From assembly GCA_964470525.1 (NCBI GenBank), contig CAYYDE010000004.1:1-64000 (forward strand): 64,000 bases of DNA, read 5' to 3'. Below the pieces are notes generated by a model. The model worked only from the letters and a program-made list of their open reading frames with translations. It was not told the DNA's origin and did not search any database. The stretch's first letter is position 1. The number at the start of each line of letters is the position of its first letter. The position numbers and the translations under genes are program-made. The stretch is from CAYYDE01 sp964470525. GTDB lineage: Bacteria; Patescibacteriota; Gracilibacteria; BD1-5; UBA6164. Positions 9,661-20,568 of the stretch are shown here, piece by piece.

Positions 9661-10005
9661 ATGTTAGCAAAATTTGCAAAAAGACTCGGAAGAAAAATAA
9701 GAGTAAGAGCAAAGATTTCAGGTACTACTGTAAGACCTCGTTTGAGTGTTTATAGAAGTAATGTAAATATCTATGCACAACTTATTGATGATACAACAGG
9801 AAAAACTCTCTGTTCAGCTTCTGATTTAAAAATCACTGAAAAATTAACAAAGTCTCAAAAAGCAACGAAAGTAGGAGAAGAAATTGCTCAAAAAGCAAAA
9901 GATTTGAAACTTACAGAAATTGTTTTTGATAGATGAGGATTTGCATACCATGGGAGAGTAAAATCTCTTGCTGATGGAGCAAGATCTCAATGACTTAAAT
10001 TTTAA
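9661..10005 (+). CDS. rplR: 50S ribosomal protein L18
   Basis: 5S rRNA-binding protein, 114 residues. Family features: R-P-R-L-S-V-Y-R-S-N near residue 30, then A-Q-L-I-D-D, and the C-terminal F-D-R-G-G-F-A-Y-H-G-R-V-K-S-L-A-D-G-A-R. TGA codes the first glycine of D-R-G-G and one near the end. The ATG at 9661 gives a normal basic N-terminus. Confidence 0.97.
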
Positions 10006-10024
10006 TTATTTAAATTACACTTTT

Positions 10025-10516
10025 ATGACAACTGAAGTAAAAAAAGATGTTAAAAAAAGAAGAAGTAATGATAAACCTTTCAAAGCAGAAAAAGAATTCA
10101 GAGAAGAATTACTTGCGATAGATAGAGTTACAAGAGTTACTTCTTGAGGAAGACAGTTAAGATTTAGAGCTGTAATGGTTATTTGAGATGGAAAAGGAAG
10201 AGTAGGACTTGGAACTGGAAAATCTTGGGAAGTTGTTGATGCGATTGCAAAAGCAGTAAATGACGCAAAGAAAAATATGGTAAAAGTTCAAATCGAAGAA
10301 GGAACTGTTCCTTATGATATTGAAGTAAAATATAAATCAGCAAAAGTAATGGTTCACCCTGCTTCTGAAGGGACATGAATTATTGCAGGAGGAGCTGTGA
10401 GAAAGGTTTTAAATGTTGCTGGTTATAAAAATGTATTATCAAAAAGATATGGTTCAACAAATCTTATTAATAATGCAAGAGCAACTTTAAAAGCACTTAC
10501 TTCATTCAAAAAATAG
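10025..10516 (+). CDS. rpsE: 30S ribosomal protein S5
   Basis: Decoding-fidelity protein, 163 residues. It has a charged N-terminus, the RNA-binding loop V-T-S-G-G-R-Q-L-R-F-R-A, the G-D-G-K-G-R-V-G-L-G-T-G-K loop and G-G-A-V-R-K-V-L. TGA encodes glycines in both loops. It is followed by rplO; rpmD (L30), which normally lies between them, is missing. Confidence 0.97.
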
Positions 10517-10566
10517 TTATCATTCAATGATATCCCCTATATTATAATTATTAATGACAAATTTAT

Positions 10567-11022
10567 ATGTTATCATTAAACAGTATTAAACCAAATATCT
10601 GATCAAGAAAAACTTCTAAAAGAGTTTGAAGATGAAATGGTTCAGGAAAAGGAACAACTGCTGGTAGAGGTATGAACGGACAAAGTTCAAGATCTTGAGG
10701 TGGTGTTGGTCCTTGGTTTGAATGAGGACAAACTCCTTTATTCAGAAGAATGCCAAAATTGAAAGGGTTTTCGAATTTCAATTACCAAACAAGATACTCT
10801 GTTTTAAATGTTTCTGATGTAGAAACTTTAGTACAAAAAGGTATTACTGAAATTACAAAAGAAGTATTACTTCAACACAGAGTCATTAGAAATAAAAATT
10901 ACGCTGTGAAACTTTTAGGTGATGGAGAAATTACTGCAAAAGTAACACTACAAGTAAATAAAGCAACTCCTGCAGCAATTGCAAAAATTGAGGCAGCTGG
11001 AGGGAAAGTTGAAATTGTGTAA
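10567..11022 (+). CDS. rplO: 50S ribosomal protein L15
   Basis: Large-subunit assembly protein, 151 residues. The N-terminal basic glycine-rich tail (K-R-V-G-R-G-N-G-S-G-K-G-T-T-A-G) and G-F-E-G-G-Q-T-P-L-type segment W-F-E-G-G-Q-T-P-L-F-R-R-M-P-K are intact; six of those glycines are TGA. The C-terminus V-E-A-A-G-G-type A-A-G-G-K-V-E is standard. Last gene of the ribosomal run. Confidence 0.97.
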
Positions 11023-11094
11023 TCAGAAATAAGAGGCTTGAGAGATCAGGCTTTTATTTTTGCTTGTAAAATTGCACTTTTTTCCCTTAAAAAC

Positions 11095-11121
11095 TTTACT
11101 TTTTCAGGATTTTATTATAAT
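11095..11121 (+). promoter_or_regulatory. Possible promoter of secY
   Basis: TATAAT at 11116-11121 with TTTACT at 11095-11100 (15-bp spacer), 36 bp before the secY ATG. The 135-bp gap after rplO suggests secY has its own promoter, or an additional one. The rest of the gap holds nothing else I can identify. Confidence 0.5.
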
Positions 11122-11157
11122 GAACAAGTATAAATTTTACAACTTAACATAATAATT

Positions 11158-12426
11158 ATGATTTTAAATCATATTAGATGAGTGTTTTCAACTCCTTGAT
11201 TAAAAAATAAGATTCTTGCTGTTCTTTGACTTATTTTAGTATATAAGTTTTTAGCAGTTATTCCAGTTCCATGAGTGGATACTACTGCTTTGAAAAATAT
11301 GCTTGATGGACAGGCATGACTTTCTTTTTTTGGAGCTCTTATGTGAGGATGATTAGAAAATTTTTCTATTATTCTTATGGGATTGTCTCCATATATTAAT
11401 GCAATGATTATTATTCAACTTCTTGGAGTTATTGTTCCAAAAATTGAACAACTTCAAAAAGAATGAGAACAAGGACAAAAAAAGATTACTCAATATACAA
11501 GATATTTTACACTCCCACTTGCTATACTTCAAAGTTATGGGATGATTATTCTTTTAAATTCTCTTGCTGGAGGATCTATTATTGATACGACAAATACAGC
11601 AACTATTTTAACTGCTATGATGCTTATTACAACAGGAACTATGTTTCTTATGTGGCTTGGAGAAATCATGACAGAAAAAGGAATTGGTAATGGAATAAGT
11701 ATTATCATTACTGCATGAGTTCTTGCATGAGTTCCATCAGTTATAAATCAATATTTGCAAACATCACAATATGCATTATTTGCTGCTTTACTTGTTGCAA
11801 CTCTTTTTGTAATTTATGTTATTATTAAATTTACAGAATGAAATAGAAGAATCCCTGTGATTTATTCAAAAACAGGAAGAGATGAAAAATCATATTTTCC
11901 AATTAAAGTAAATCAAGCTGGTATGGTTCCTATCATTTTTGCTATTTCTTTAGTGACTTTTCCTGGAATTATTGGACAAGTTCTTGCTTCACAAACAGGA
12001 TCTACAGCAAATCAAATTGGAAACTTCTTGGTTACATATTTTAATATGCAATCACCTGGATGGGCTTTTATTGCTATATATTTCTTATTAGTACTTGGAT
12101 TTTCATTTTTCTATGTATCTATTACTTTTAATACTGATAATGTAGCAGAAAATATTCAAAAAAGAGGAGGATATATTCCTGGAATTCGTCCATGAAGTGA
12201 AACTTCTACATATTTATGAAAAGTTTCAGCACATTTGAATTTATTTGGATGATGATTTCTTGCACTTATTGCAGTTTTACCATATATTATGGGAAAAATT
12301 ACATGACAAACAATAGATTTCATTATTACTGGAGCGGGATTGATTATTATCGTTTCTGTAATACTTGATATTATTAGAAGAGTAGATAGTGAGATGAAAA
12401 TGTTTGATTATTCAAAATTTAAATAA
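11158..12426 (+). CDS. secY: Preprotein translocase channel SecY
   Basis: Central pore of the Sec translocon in the cytoplasmic membrane; partners here are SecG (35293), SecA (61093) and YidC (15151). The 422-residue protein has ten hydrophobic segments. Recognisable are the plug-side Y-K-F-L-A-V-I-P-V-P-G, the L-G-E-I-M-T-E-K-G-I-G-N-G cytosolic loop and the C5 loop region N-T-D-N-V-A-E-N-I-Q-K-R-G-G-Y-I-P-G-I-R-P-G. Glycines are very often TGA. The stop is followed at once by a strong terminator. adk, map and infA, often downstream, are absent. Confidence 0.97.
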
Positions 12427-12433
12427 AATAAAA

Positions 12434-12461
12434 AACTCAATTTGAAAATTGAGTTTTTTAT
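12434..12461. terminator. Bidirectional terminator between secY and def
   Basis: ACTCAATTT/AAATTGAGT with a two-base loop, extended by A/T pairs on both sides, lies between convergent genes; T runs stand on both strands. The def stop codon is inside the flank. Confidence 0.88.
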
Positions 12462-12925
12462 TTTATTTTGTCTGTGAATAAAATTCCATTGAGATGATCA
12501 ATCTCATGTTGTACAATACGAGCGGAAACTCCAGTGAGTAGGAGAGTTATTTCTTTCTTTTTTTCGTCAATATATTGAAGTTTAATTTTTTGATATCTTT
12601 CTACTTCCCCATTTTCTCATGGTACAGAAAGACATCATTCTTGTTCACTTTCACATTCTTGAGAAAAATCTAAAATTTTTGGGTTTATCATAAGAACTGT
12701 TGGAAAAGATTCATCTTCCCGATTTTTGAGAAGACTCACAACAATAACTCTTTTATTATGACCAACTTGAGGAGCAGCAAGTCAAACACCCATATTTTTT
12801 GGATTTTTTATATATTTAATCATTTCTCGTCACAATTTGATATATTGATCAAATTCTGATTTTTTGATTTCCTCGCTTACATTTCTCAGGATTTCATTTT
12901 GCTTCCCTGTTTGAATTTTTAACAT
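12458..12925 (-). CDS. def: Peptide deformylase
   Basis: Removes the formyl group from nascent N-termini using a bound Fe or Zn. The 155-residue protein has all three motifs: G-V-G-L-A-A-P-Q-V-G, E-G-C-L-S-V-P-G (the metal-binding Cys) and Q-H-E-I-D-H-L-N-G (two metal-binding His and the catalytic Glu). TGA encodes the second glycine of motif 1 and both glycines of motif 2, which is direct evidence for the altered code. Divergent from the lipoprotein gene at 13075; the 149-bp gap holds that gene's promoter. Confidence 0.97.
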
Positions 12926-13011
12926 AATTTTACTTTAGTAATATTGCTGTTATTATAGTGATTTTTTCTAGAAAGTGAAATTTTTTAGAAAAGGTTAAAT
13001 ATTTTTTTCCG

Positions 13012-13039
13012 TTGATTTATTTGAGAATCTTTGTATACT
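13012..13039 (+). promoter_or_regulatory. Promoter of the lipoprotein-pyrH unit
   Basis: TTGATT and TATACT are separated by 16 bp, with a TG just before the -10 (extended -10). It lies 35 bp before the ATG at 13075. Confidence 0.7.
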
Positions 13040-13074
13040 CTCTTCAAGACTTTTTATTTTTTAAATAAAAAATT

Positions 13075-13638
13075 ATGAAAAAATATATTGGGTTGTTTGT
13101 ACTTTTTTTTCTTATTTCTTGTTCTTCAAATCAACAAGAAATTGAAGATGCAAAAAAAGAATTATTACAAAATACTTCTTCTGAGATTCAGGGAGACAGA
13201 AATAGTGTTTCTGAACAAGTATTGCCAACGCAAAGTGTTGAAAATACTGGAGAAATACAAGAAGTAGTATATGAAACACAAGAAACAGTGTATGAAGATG
13301 TACAAGATGCATTTCAGTTTTTAGAAAGAGATATTTCTGATTTAAGTTGTGAAACATTAACAACATATCTTGGAAATCATTCTGGATGGTTTTATTGGAA
13401 TACGTGCCGTCCACTTGAAAAAGACATTTCGATTTATTTTAATGTTTTATCTCTTGAGGAGGATCAGTATAAATATGAAAGGCATTATGTTAACTTTGAA
13501 AAAGGAATTTATGCAACGGTACTTTTAGAAACAGGTTGACCACTTGGGTCAGATGATTTATCTGCAAAAAACCAAGAACTCAGAGATAAAAACTTTGAAA
13601 GTATTTCTGAATATGATAGTTTTTTTCGCTGACTATAA
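13075..13638 (+). CDS. Predicted lipoprotein of unknown function
   Basis: A 187-residue protein with a short lipoprotein signal peptide: basic start, hydrophobic run, lipobox L-I-S-C (Cys16). The mature part begins with a Gln/Glu/Ser-rich low-complexity stretch (about 17-85), then a smaller domain with two further cysteines flanking a G-N-H-S-G-W-F-Y-W. I do not recognise the family. TGA codons at 13537 and 13630 must be read through; the stop is TAA at 13636. It is 28 bp upstream of pyrH and probably cotranscribed with it. Confidence 0.8.
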
Positions 13639-13666
13639 TTTAATTTTTAATAAAAAGAAAAATACA

Positions 13667-14362
13667 ATGAGAGTGTTACTAAAAATTTCATGAGAAGCAT
13701 TAGAATGAGAAAGAGAATATTGAATAGATCCAAAATTTTTAAAAGAATTAGCTTCACAAATAAAAGAAATCTATGATACAGGAGTAGAAATAGCAATGGT
13801 ACTTGGATGATGAAATATTTTTAGAGGAATGGCAGGAGCATCAAATGGTATGGATAGAACAGCAGCAGATTATATGGGAATGTTAGCAACAGTGTTAAAT
13901 GGAATTGCTATGCAAGATGCTTTAGAATCAGTTTGATGTCAAACTCGCCTTATGTCTGCTTTAGATATTCCAGAAGTTGGAGAACAATATATCAATAGAA
14001 GATGAATTCGTCATTTGGAAAAATCAAGAATTGTAATTTGTGTAGCTGGAACATGAAATCCATATTTTACTACAGATAGTGCTTGAGTATTAAGGGCATT
14101 AGAGTTAGGATGTGATATGATGATAAAAGCAACAAAGGTAGATGGAGTGTATGATAAAGATCCTATGAAATATGAAGATGCTCTTTTAATTGAAAAAACT
14201 ACATATGACCAAGTAATTAAAAATGATATTCGTGTTATGGATCAAACAGGGATTGCATTAGCTCGAGAAGGAAAATTGACACTCAAAGTTGTCTCTTTGT
14301 ATAAAAAAGGAGCAATTTTAAGAGCAATTCAGGGGGAAAATGAAGGGACTACAATATCATAA
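13667..14362 (+). CDS. pyrH: UMP kinase
   Basis: Phosphorylates UMP to UDP. At 231 residues it matches the bacterial family: L-L-K-I-S-G-E-A-L, V-L-G-G-G-N-I-F-R-G, the acceptor region A-D-Y-M-G-M-L-A-T and the ATP site A-T-K-V-D-G-V-Y-D-K-D-P. The G-E and two of the three glycines in the G-G-G-N loop are TGA. It follows the lipoprotein gene; partners frr and tsf, common neighbours, are not here. Confidence 0.96.
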
Positions 14363-14369
14363 TTTCTTT

Positions 14370-14397
14370 TTGACATTTTAGCTTTTTTGTATACAAT
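14370..14397 (+). promoter_or_regulatory. Promoter of rpmH-rnpA-yidC
   Basis: A perfect TTGACA (14370-14375) and TACAAT (14392-14397) with a 16-bp spacer, the same arrangement as upstream of rplC. An untranslated leader of about 100 nt follows; I see no strong structure in it. Confidence 0.7.
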
Positions 14398-14506
14398 GAC
14401 TCAGCTTTAATGATTTTTGGGAAAAAAGGCTACTAAAAATCAATTAAAATTTGAAAATAAACTTCACATTTTGTGATGATCATGTTAATTATTAATATTC
14501 ATAATT

Positions 14507-14752
14507 ATGTTAGGAAAATTAAAAAAAAGAAAAAGACTTAGAGTGCATGGTTTTTTGAAAAGAAGTAGTACAGTAGGAGGACAAAAAGTTCTCGCTGCAA
14601 GAAGAAGAAAAGGAAGACATGCTTTAACTGTTTCATATCCAAAAAGATTTCAATTGGTAGATGGGAAAGCAAAAATGCATATTATTGCTGGAGGAACTGC
14701 AAGAAAATCACCTTTTGATGGAAAAGGAAATTATATAGCAAGAAAAAAATAA
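14507..14752 (+). CDS. rpmH: 50S ribosomal protein L34 with a C-terminal extension
   Basis: The first 43 residues are clear L34: R-K-R-L-R-V-H-G-F-L-K-R-S, G-G-Q-K-V-L-A-A-R-R-R-K-G-R-H. L34 is normally about 44-46 residues; this protein has 81, with an added tail of roughly 38 residues rich in Gly, Lys and aromatic residues (Y-P-K-R-F at its start, A-R-K-K at its end). No TGA or frameshift marks the junction. The order rpmH-rnpA-yidC is the conserved one. Confidence 0.93.
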   Translation: MLGKLKKRKRLRVHGFLKRSSTVGGQKVLAARRRKGRHALTVSYPKRFQLVDGKAKMHIIAGGTARKSPFDGKGNYIARKK

Positions 14753-14772
14753 TATTCTATAAATATTGTTTC

Positions 14773-15126
14773 ATGTTACAGAAACTCTATAGACTAAAAG
14801 AAAAAGAGCTAAAAAAGGTTTTGATGTATAAAAAACCTTTTTTTTCTTATGGGATCGTTTTAAATGTTGCAAAAACAAAAAATCAACTGAATCGTTTTGG
14901 TGTGGTTATTCCAGCAAAAGTAGTAAAAAATAATGTACATCGTGTGTTTTTTCGTAGATTATTTTACAAAATGGTTGAAAATATGCTCCATGAATGATCA
15001 AGTGATTTTGTGTTTGTTATAAAAAAAACGATACAATTAGATAAGAATAATCAGGAAAGTATTACCAATTTTACAAAAGACATTCTGTTTTTATTGAAAA
15101 AATGGAGAGAAAGTGTGAAAGAATAA
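14773..15126 (+). CDS. rnpA: Ribonuclease P protein component
   Basis: Assists RNase P RNA in trimming tRNA 5' ends. At 117 residues the length is typical. Visible are the N-terminal L-Y-R-L-K-E-K-E-L, F-S-Y-G-I-V-L-N-V, R-F-G-V-V-I-P-A-K-V-V-K and the RNR-like region, here H-R-V-F-F-R-R-L-F rather than the classic R-N-R-x-K-R-x-x-R. TGA encodes residue 76. Twenty bp after rpmH. Confidence 0.92.
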
Positions 15127-15150
15127 TTTTTATTTCTATAAATTTATTGT

Positions 15151-16320
15151 ATGAAAGATAAAATTTTAAATTTTTTATTGATTTTTCTTTTTGTATTTCT
15201 GACACTTCAAATATTTTTTGGAGACAAAAAAGAGACAAAAGAATTCTCATGAGTACAAGTTATAACACAAAAATCATATACCATTCCTGCAAATGTACAA
15301 GTTGAAGTACAAAACTATACTTCAAATACTCTTTCATTTGATACGTGTAATGATTTTCAGATAAAGAAAGATGATCTTTTGATTGTTCCAACAGAATGTA
15401 GTGAAATCGAACTTCTCTCTGGTCAAACATATAAGATTGATTTGGAAAAACAATATGATGCATTTCAAAAAGTTGGAAATTATTTTGTAAAACTTTCTTG
15501 AACTGGAATAGAAAATGAAATTTTAGCACAATTTGAAGTAAAAAATAAATGATTTTTTTCAAAATTTTTTGTGTTTTTCTTTTATGCACCAGTTTATAAT
15601 CTTATGGCATGATTATTAGCACTTACAAATTATTCTTTGTGATGGGCAATTATTTTGATTACTATTTTTATTCGTTTGTTGCTTTTGTATCCTCAACACA
15701 AAATGATGGTGAGCCAAAGAAAACTTCAACTTCTCCAACCAAAAATTAAGGAAATTCAAGAAAAACATAAATGAAATCCTCAACTTCTTGGAGTGGAATT
15801 GATGAAATTATATAAAGAAGAGCAAGTAAATCCTATGGGATCTTGTTGAATGCTTCTTATACAAATGCCGATATTGATAGTAATTTATCATGTGATAATT
15901 TCTATTCAAGAATATGCAAATACATATTATTTGTATAATTTTATTGGGCCTTATAGTATTGATTTGATTCGTACTGATTTTTATGGAGTTGATTTGTTTT
16001 GAGTGGGGGGATTGAATGGATTGGTTCTTGCTTTTATAGTTGCGGGATTACAATTTCTTCAAGTGAAACTTTCTCTTGCATATCAAGCAACACAACAGAA
16101 AAAATCGTGAATCGTTTTGGAAAAGAAAAAAGATGCAAAAGATTATAATAATTTTATGCCAGATCCAGACATGTTAAATAAATTTATGTTATATGGACTT
16201 CCTATTATGATTTGAATATTTACCTTTACATTTTTTGCTGGACTTGGGATGTATTGGTGAGTTTGAACACTTTTTATGATTTTTCAACAATATTTTGTAA
16301 ATAAAATTTTAAAAAAGTAA
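15151..16320 (+). CDS. yidC: Membrane protein insertase YidC
   Basis: Inserts membrane proteins with or without SecYEG. The 389-residue protein has an N-terminal membrane anchor, a periplasmic beta-rich domain (about 30-145), and the conserved insertase core with five membrane helices: the R-L-L-L-Y-P-Q-H-K-M-M helix carrying the conserved hydrophilic-groove Arg, a cytoplasmic hairpin, and G-S-C-G-M-L-L-I-Q-M-P-I-L. Longer than Gram-positive YidC, nearer the diderm layout but with a short periplasmic domain. Ends at a terminator. Confidence 0.95.
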
Positions 16321-16336
16321 AGACTTTTTTAGAAAG

Positions 16337-16363
16337 AAAAACTGTCATTTTTTGACAGTTTTT
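16337..16363 (+). terminator. Terminator of the rpmH-rnpA-yidC operon
   Basis: AAAAACTGTCA and TGACAGTTTTT form an 11-bp stem with a short T-rich loop and trailing T's, 17 bp after the yidC stop. Confidence 0.88.
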
Positions 16364-16380
16364 GTTTTTTTTGGTATAAT
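16352..16380 (+). promoter_or_regulatory. Promoter of the surface-protein locus, overlapping the terminator
   Basis: A perfect TTGACA (16352-16357) is the 3' arm of the upstream terminator stem; a perfect TATAAT (16375-16380) follows after exactly 17 bp. It lies 33 bp before the ATG at 16413. This is the best sigma-70 match in the window. Confidence 0.82.
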
Positions 16381-16412
16381 GAAGGTGTTATTTTAATTTT
16401 AATGTAAAAATT

Positions 16413-17150
16413 ATGAAAAAATTATTATTGTCTGCCATTGTTGTAAATGGAATTTTTCTTTCTTCTATTCAATGAGTAGAAGCAGCATATCCAAAAGTGG
16501 ATTGTGCAATTGATGCTACTTTTAATCAATACAGTTGTAATGAATGTTTTGATGGTTCAGAAATAAAAAATGGAGCTACTATTTCTTTTCTTGATGATGT
16601 TTGGGTAAATAACTCAGATAATAGAAAAATTTTCTATAAAGAAGAACAATCTCTTCCAAGGATGAATGCTCTTAATGGGGCAAGTTTTGAACAAAATCCA
16701 GCTTCTGATGAAGAATTTTGGGAATATACATCAGAATTAGAAACTATGTATAGTCCTGATTATGATGGGTATGTTCTCCAACCAGGACAAGAAGTATCAT
16801 GGATAAAATCAACTCTTGGAAGTGCATATAGAGCAAATACAGCTGGAAATGTAAGAGGAGTAAATGTAGGACTTTTAGTTTTTGATTTGATGTCTCATAA
16901 TATTCTTCCAAATAATGAAATGGCTATGAATGATAGACCACATAAAGAATGTGTACTTTTTAAAGCAGCACAAGCAGAAGAAATTCCAGTAGAACCAACT
17001 CCAATTCCAGAACCAACTCCAACACCACCAGCTCCTGAAGAAATGACACAAGTACAAACAGGGCCAGAATTATATTTTGTAGCACTTATTCTCTCACTTC
17101 TTATCGGTATGGTATGGGTAAATAGAAAAACACTTTTTGTAAAAAAATAA
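16413..17150 (+). CDS. Secreted, membrane-anchored surface protein
   Basis: 245 residues. A signal peptide (about 1-25, ending V-E-A-A) precedes an ectodomain with a C-A-I-D plus C-N-E-C cluster near residues 31-47 and one more cysteine at C-V-L-F. A Pro/Glu/Thr-rich linker (P-T-P-I-P-E-P-T-P-T-P) leads to a C-terminal membrane helix and a short basic tail, the order seen in cell-surface proteins held by a C-terminal anchor. Family not recognised. First gene after a strong promoter, upstream of three further exported or membrane-associated products. Confidence 0.82.
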
Positions 17151-17224
17151 TATTTTTTCTTTCAAGAAAAAATGAAATATAAAAAAGGAAAATAAAAACA
17201 AATTTATAATATAAAAATAAAAAT

Positions 17225-20200
17225 ATGTTTACAATTATTACTCAGCAAAAAAAATTATTTGCTTTGATGATTGAATCAGGATTGAATGGTGCTAAAGAAT
17301 GAACTGTTTCTCCTGAAAAAGAAGTTGCAGAAAATGAAAAAACTGTTCCTGATTTTGATGCAATTCAAAGAGAATTTGAAAAATCTATTAGAGATTATAA
17401 AAATAGAGAAACATTGAGTGTTGAAGATAAGGCTCGTATTTTAGAGGCAAAAGCTATCGCTGATAGACAAATTTCATGACTCACAGAATTAAGTCTGGAA
17501 AAAGAAAAAGAATTACATAGAGTATATGCATCTATTGTAGAACAAACAACGACTCTTTTGTCTGATTTTCAAAAAACAAACACAAGAGAAAAAAATACAG
17601 AAGTGAAATCAAATTTCTTGAGAGGAACGAATTTGAGAGCAGAAACTATCAATAGTTTAGCAGCTTCATCAAAATCAAGTTTATGAGAAATTTTAAAAAC
17701 AGAAAATTTAGCGGATATCAGAACACAACTTGAAAGAGCTGCGGAAAGAAATAAAAATCCTGATTGAGGGTATACATTTACAAACACAATGTGAGTGAGA
17801 AATTATTGAGCACTTGTTGATGCTTTGAAAGAATTATGATATAAGGCAGATGGATTTCTTGATGATAAAGAAGTTTCAGCAGTATTTCATACGATTCGTG
17901 ATTATGCTGATACACAAGCTCGTATTCTTTCATTCGAGCCAAAGGAACAACTTCAAATCTTAGTTGACTTTGATAAAAATGGAGTTCTTGATTCAAACTT
18001 AAATTTTTCAATTGGTGAAAAACAAGCAGCTTTTATTGCGTATGAAAGCTTACAATGAGATAAAATTGATGCTTTGATGAAAAATCTTGGTTTTGAAAAT
18101 ATGGCACAATTTGCTATAAAAATGTCTGAAAATCTCTACTCAGCAAGAGAACAATTTCAAAGAGTTCTTGGGTCTTATTTAGAAAGAGGATTTACAATGT
18201 GAGAATTGTTGCAATCAGAAGGTGTGGAGAAAGGACTTGATAGATTGTATACTCAAGAAGCAAAAAATGCACAACAAATTGATCAAGAGATTGATACGAT
18301 TTTGAATGAAGATACAAGACTTAATAATGAATTATCAAAATTGTGAAATCAAGACGATATCGCAAATGTAAAAAAAGCAATTCGTTTAGAAGCAGTTTGA
18401 GTAGCAATGGGAATTTCAAAAGCAATTGGAGCAAGCTTTGATATCAAAGCATTTTCAAAAGGTTTTGTTGATAGTTTGCAAGTTGGTATTGTAAATGGAA
18501 CTTCTTGAATTGCCTTTACAAAATGACTTCTTGATAAAAATGGATGGAAAGGATGAGTTGGACTTTCGAATTTTGTTATTCCATTTGCTGGAATTGCAAA
18601 AACATTTGAAAGACAACAAGAATTAGAACAACTTTTTGATACAAAAATTCAATGAAAATTTGAACCAAGTATTTATGCAGCAGGAGCTCTTGGAATAGGG
18701 ACAACTATAGGATTGAGTATCTCAAAACCAAATGAAAATGATTCAACAGGAATTGGAAAAATGGTACAAGATATGAACTCAAAACTTGATCTTATTTTTG
18801 ATGATACAGTTCCTGTAAATGATAAACTTACTCCAGCAGAACAAGTTATTGTTCAAGAACTTCGTTATTCTATTGCACTTATTAAAGAACAAATACATTC
18901 ACCAGAATTACAAAAACAAGCTCTTCATGATCTTAAAAATGGGTATTTAGCATATTATGAAAATATGCTTATGAGAAATGCAGCTTGATCAAAAATCACT
19001 TCTGTATGAATATGATTTGCTTGACTTTCAGGTTATAATATTATTCCATATATTACTGTTTGAGGAGAAAAAATTTCTCAAAAATTTCATGGAGTAAATG
19101 CAAGAATTACAGAAGAAAGATCATCAACTCATAGAGAATTATCACCAGAATTGGTAGGATTGGAAAGAGATATTTTGAAAGGAAAGAATGTATATAGTAT
19201 TGATGAAAGCAAATATACATACCAAATTTCTACTCAAGATGGAACTGCTCAAGCTGAAAGAAAAGATGGAAAATTATACTTTTCATGAAATATAAACACG
19301 CTTACTATTGATGAACATATTACATCTCAAGGAGTTATGAGAACTATTGTGATAAATGGATGACAAACAAGTACTCAATGAATGTATCTTTGAGCTAAAA
19401 CTCAAGAAATTTCATCAAATATTGAACAAAATACTTATACAGACATTTTACAAAATTCTTTAGAGAGTACAAAAGTTTTAAGAGGAGAGATTTTTAATCT
19501 TCTTGATACAGATGCACTGAAAAGTAAAGATACTCCTGGATTGACAGCGCTTCAAGTTGCAATTTATAATTTGAGAGCTGGAAAAGGATGATCACTTGAG
19601 AGTGTGTGGACAAATTTTCAAAATACGTTTGCAGGATTTAGATGAAAATATTCAAATACAATGATTCCAACCATGAAAGATAATCTCTCTGGTGAGGAAA
19701 AAATGTTGATTTTACAAACAATTCCTGCGGCTCTTATGAAAAAATCAGGATTGCAAGTAGATACAAATTGATATGTAAATACAAAATGAAATGCAAGACG
19801 TTATGATGAAGTATCAAACAGAGCTCAATACTTTGATACACTCTTTAATAAAGAAGTTTCTACTCTTGCTCAAGCTGTAAAAGCTGCAAGAGAAGAATGG
19901 TATAGACAAAATACAGGGGCTTCAGGATATACGTTTCAATCAATTTCTGATGGAAGTATTGCATTTTCATGAACTCAAGTTTGATGAACAGCAAAAAATC
20001 CAAGACAAAATGTGCTTATGCCATATACAGGAGCATATAATGTTGCAAGTTTTGTAAAATGAAAAGAATTTTCTGATATTGATGCTTTACCTGCTCAAAA
20101 AGCTGCTATTATTGATACTCTTCCAAATACATATCTTGAATCTTTATGAAGAGCTCTTGATGTAAAAGATATAAATGAAGTGAAAAATATGTTAAAAACA

Positions 20201-20527
20201 GATAATGTAAGTTATAAATTAGCATTCACAAAAATGTGAGAATGTTTAAATGATGCAATTGTATTAAAAGATCTTCATATTCCTTGATGAGTTTCTCTCT
20301 CTACTACTCTTTCTTCAACAGTGTATGCACAAGAAAATAAAGTAGTGCAAGCTGGAGTGATTGTTTCAGAACAAAAAGAAAACTTTAAAAAAGGTGGTCC
20401 AGATGAACCAACGACAAGACCGATCGTAGAACCAGATCCAGAAACAACTCCTACAACAGAAGTTGATACTTGATGAGGTACTCCATGAGGATGAGGTACT
20501 CCAGATACTCAAGAAGGAGGTCGTTAA
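17225..20527 (+). CDS. Large 1100-residue protein of unknown function with EF-hand-like loop
   Basis: No signal peptide is obvious. Residues 20-245 are helical and charged; an EF-hand-like loop D-F-D-K-N-G-V-L-D starts at residue 248, preceded by a D-G-F-L-D-D-K-E-V segment, which together look like a divergent EF-hand pair. Around 390-620 several hydrophobic, glycine-rich stretches (A-G-A-L-G-I-G-T-T-I-G-L-S-I among them) may be membrane segments. The C-terminus is low-complexity, Thr/Pro/Glu-rich, ending G-G-G-G-T-P-D-T-Q-E-G-G-R. Dozens of TGA glycines. It shares that tail with the next gene. Function unknown; the neighbours suggest the envelope. Confidence 0.75.
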
Positions 20528-20568
20528 GAGTATTGAAAAAATTTTCTTTATTATTTCATAGAAAAAAT

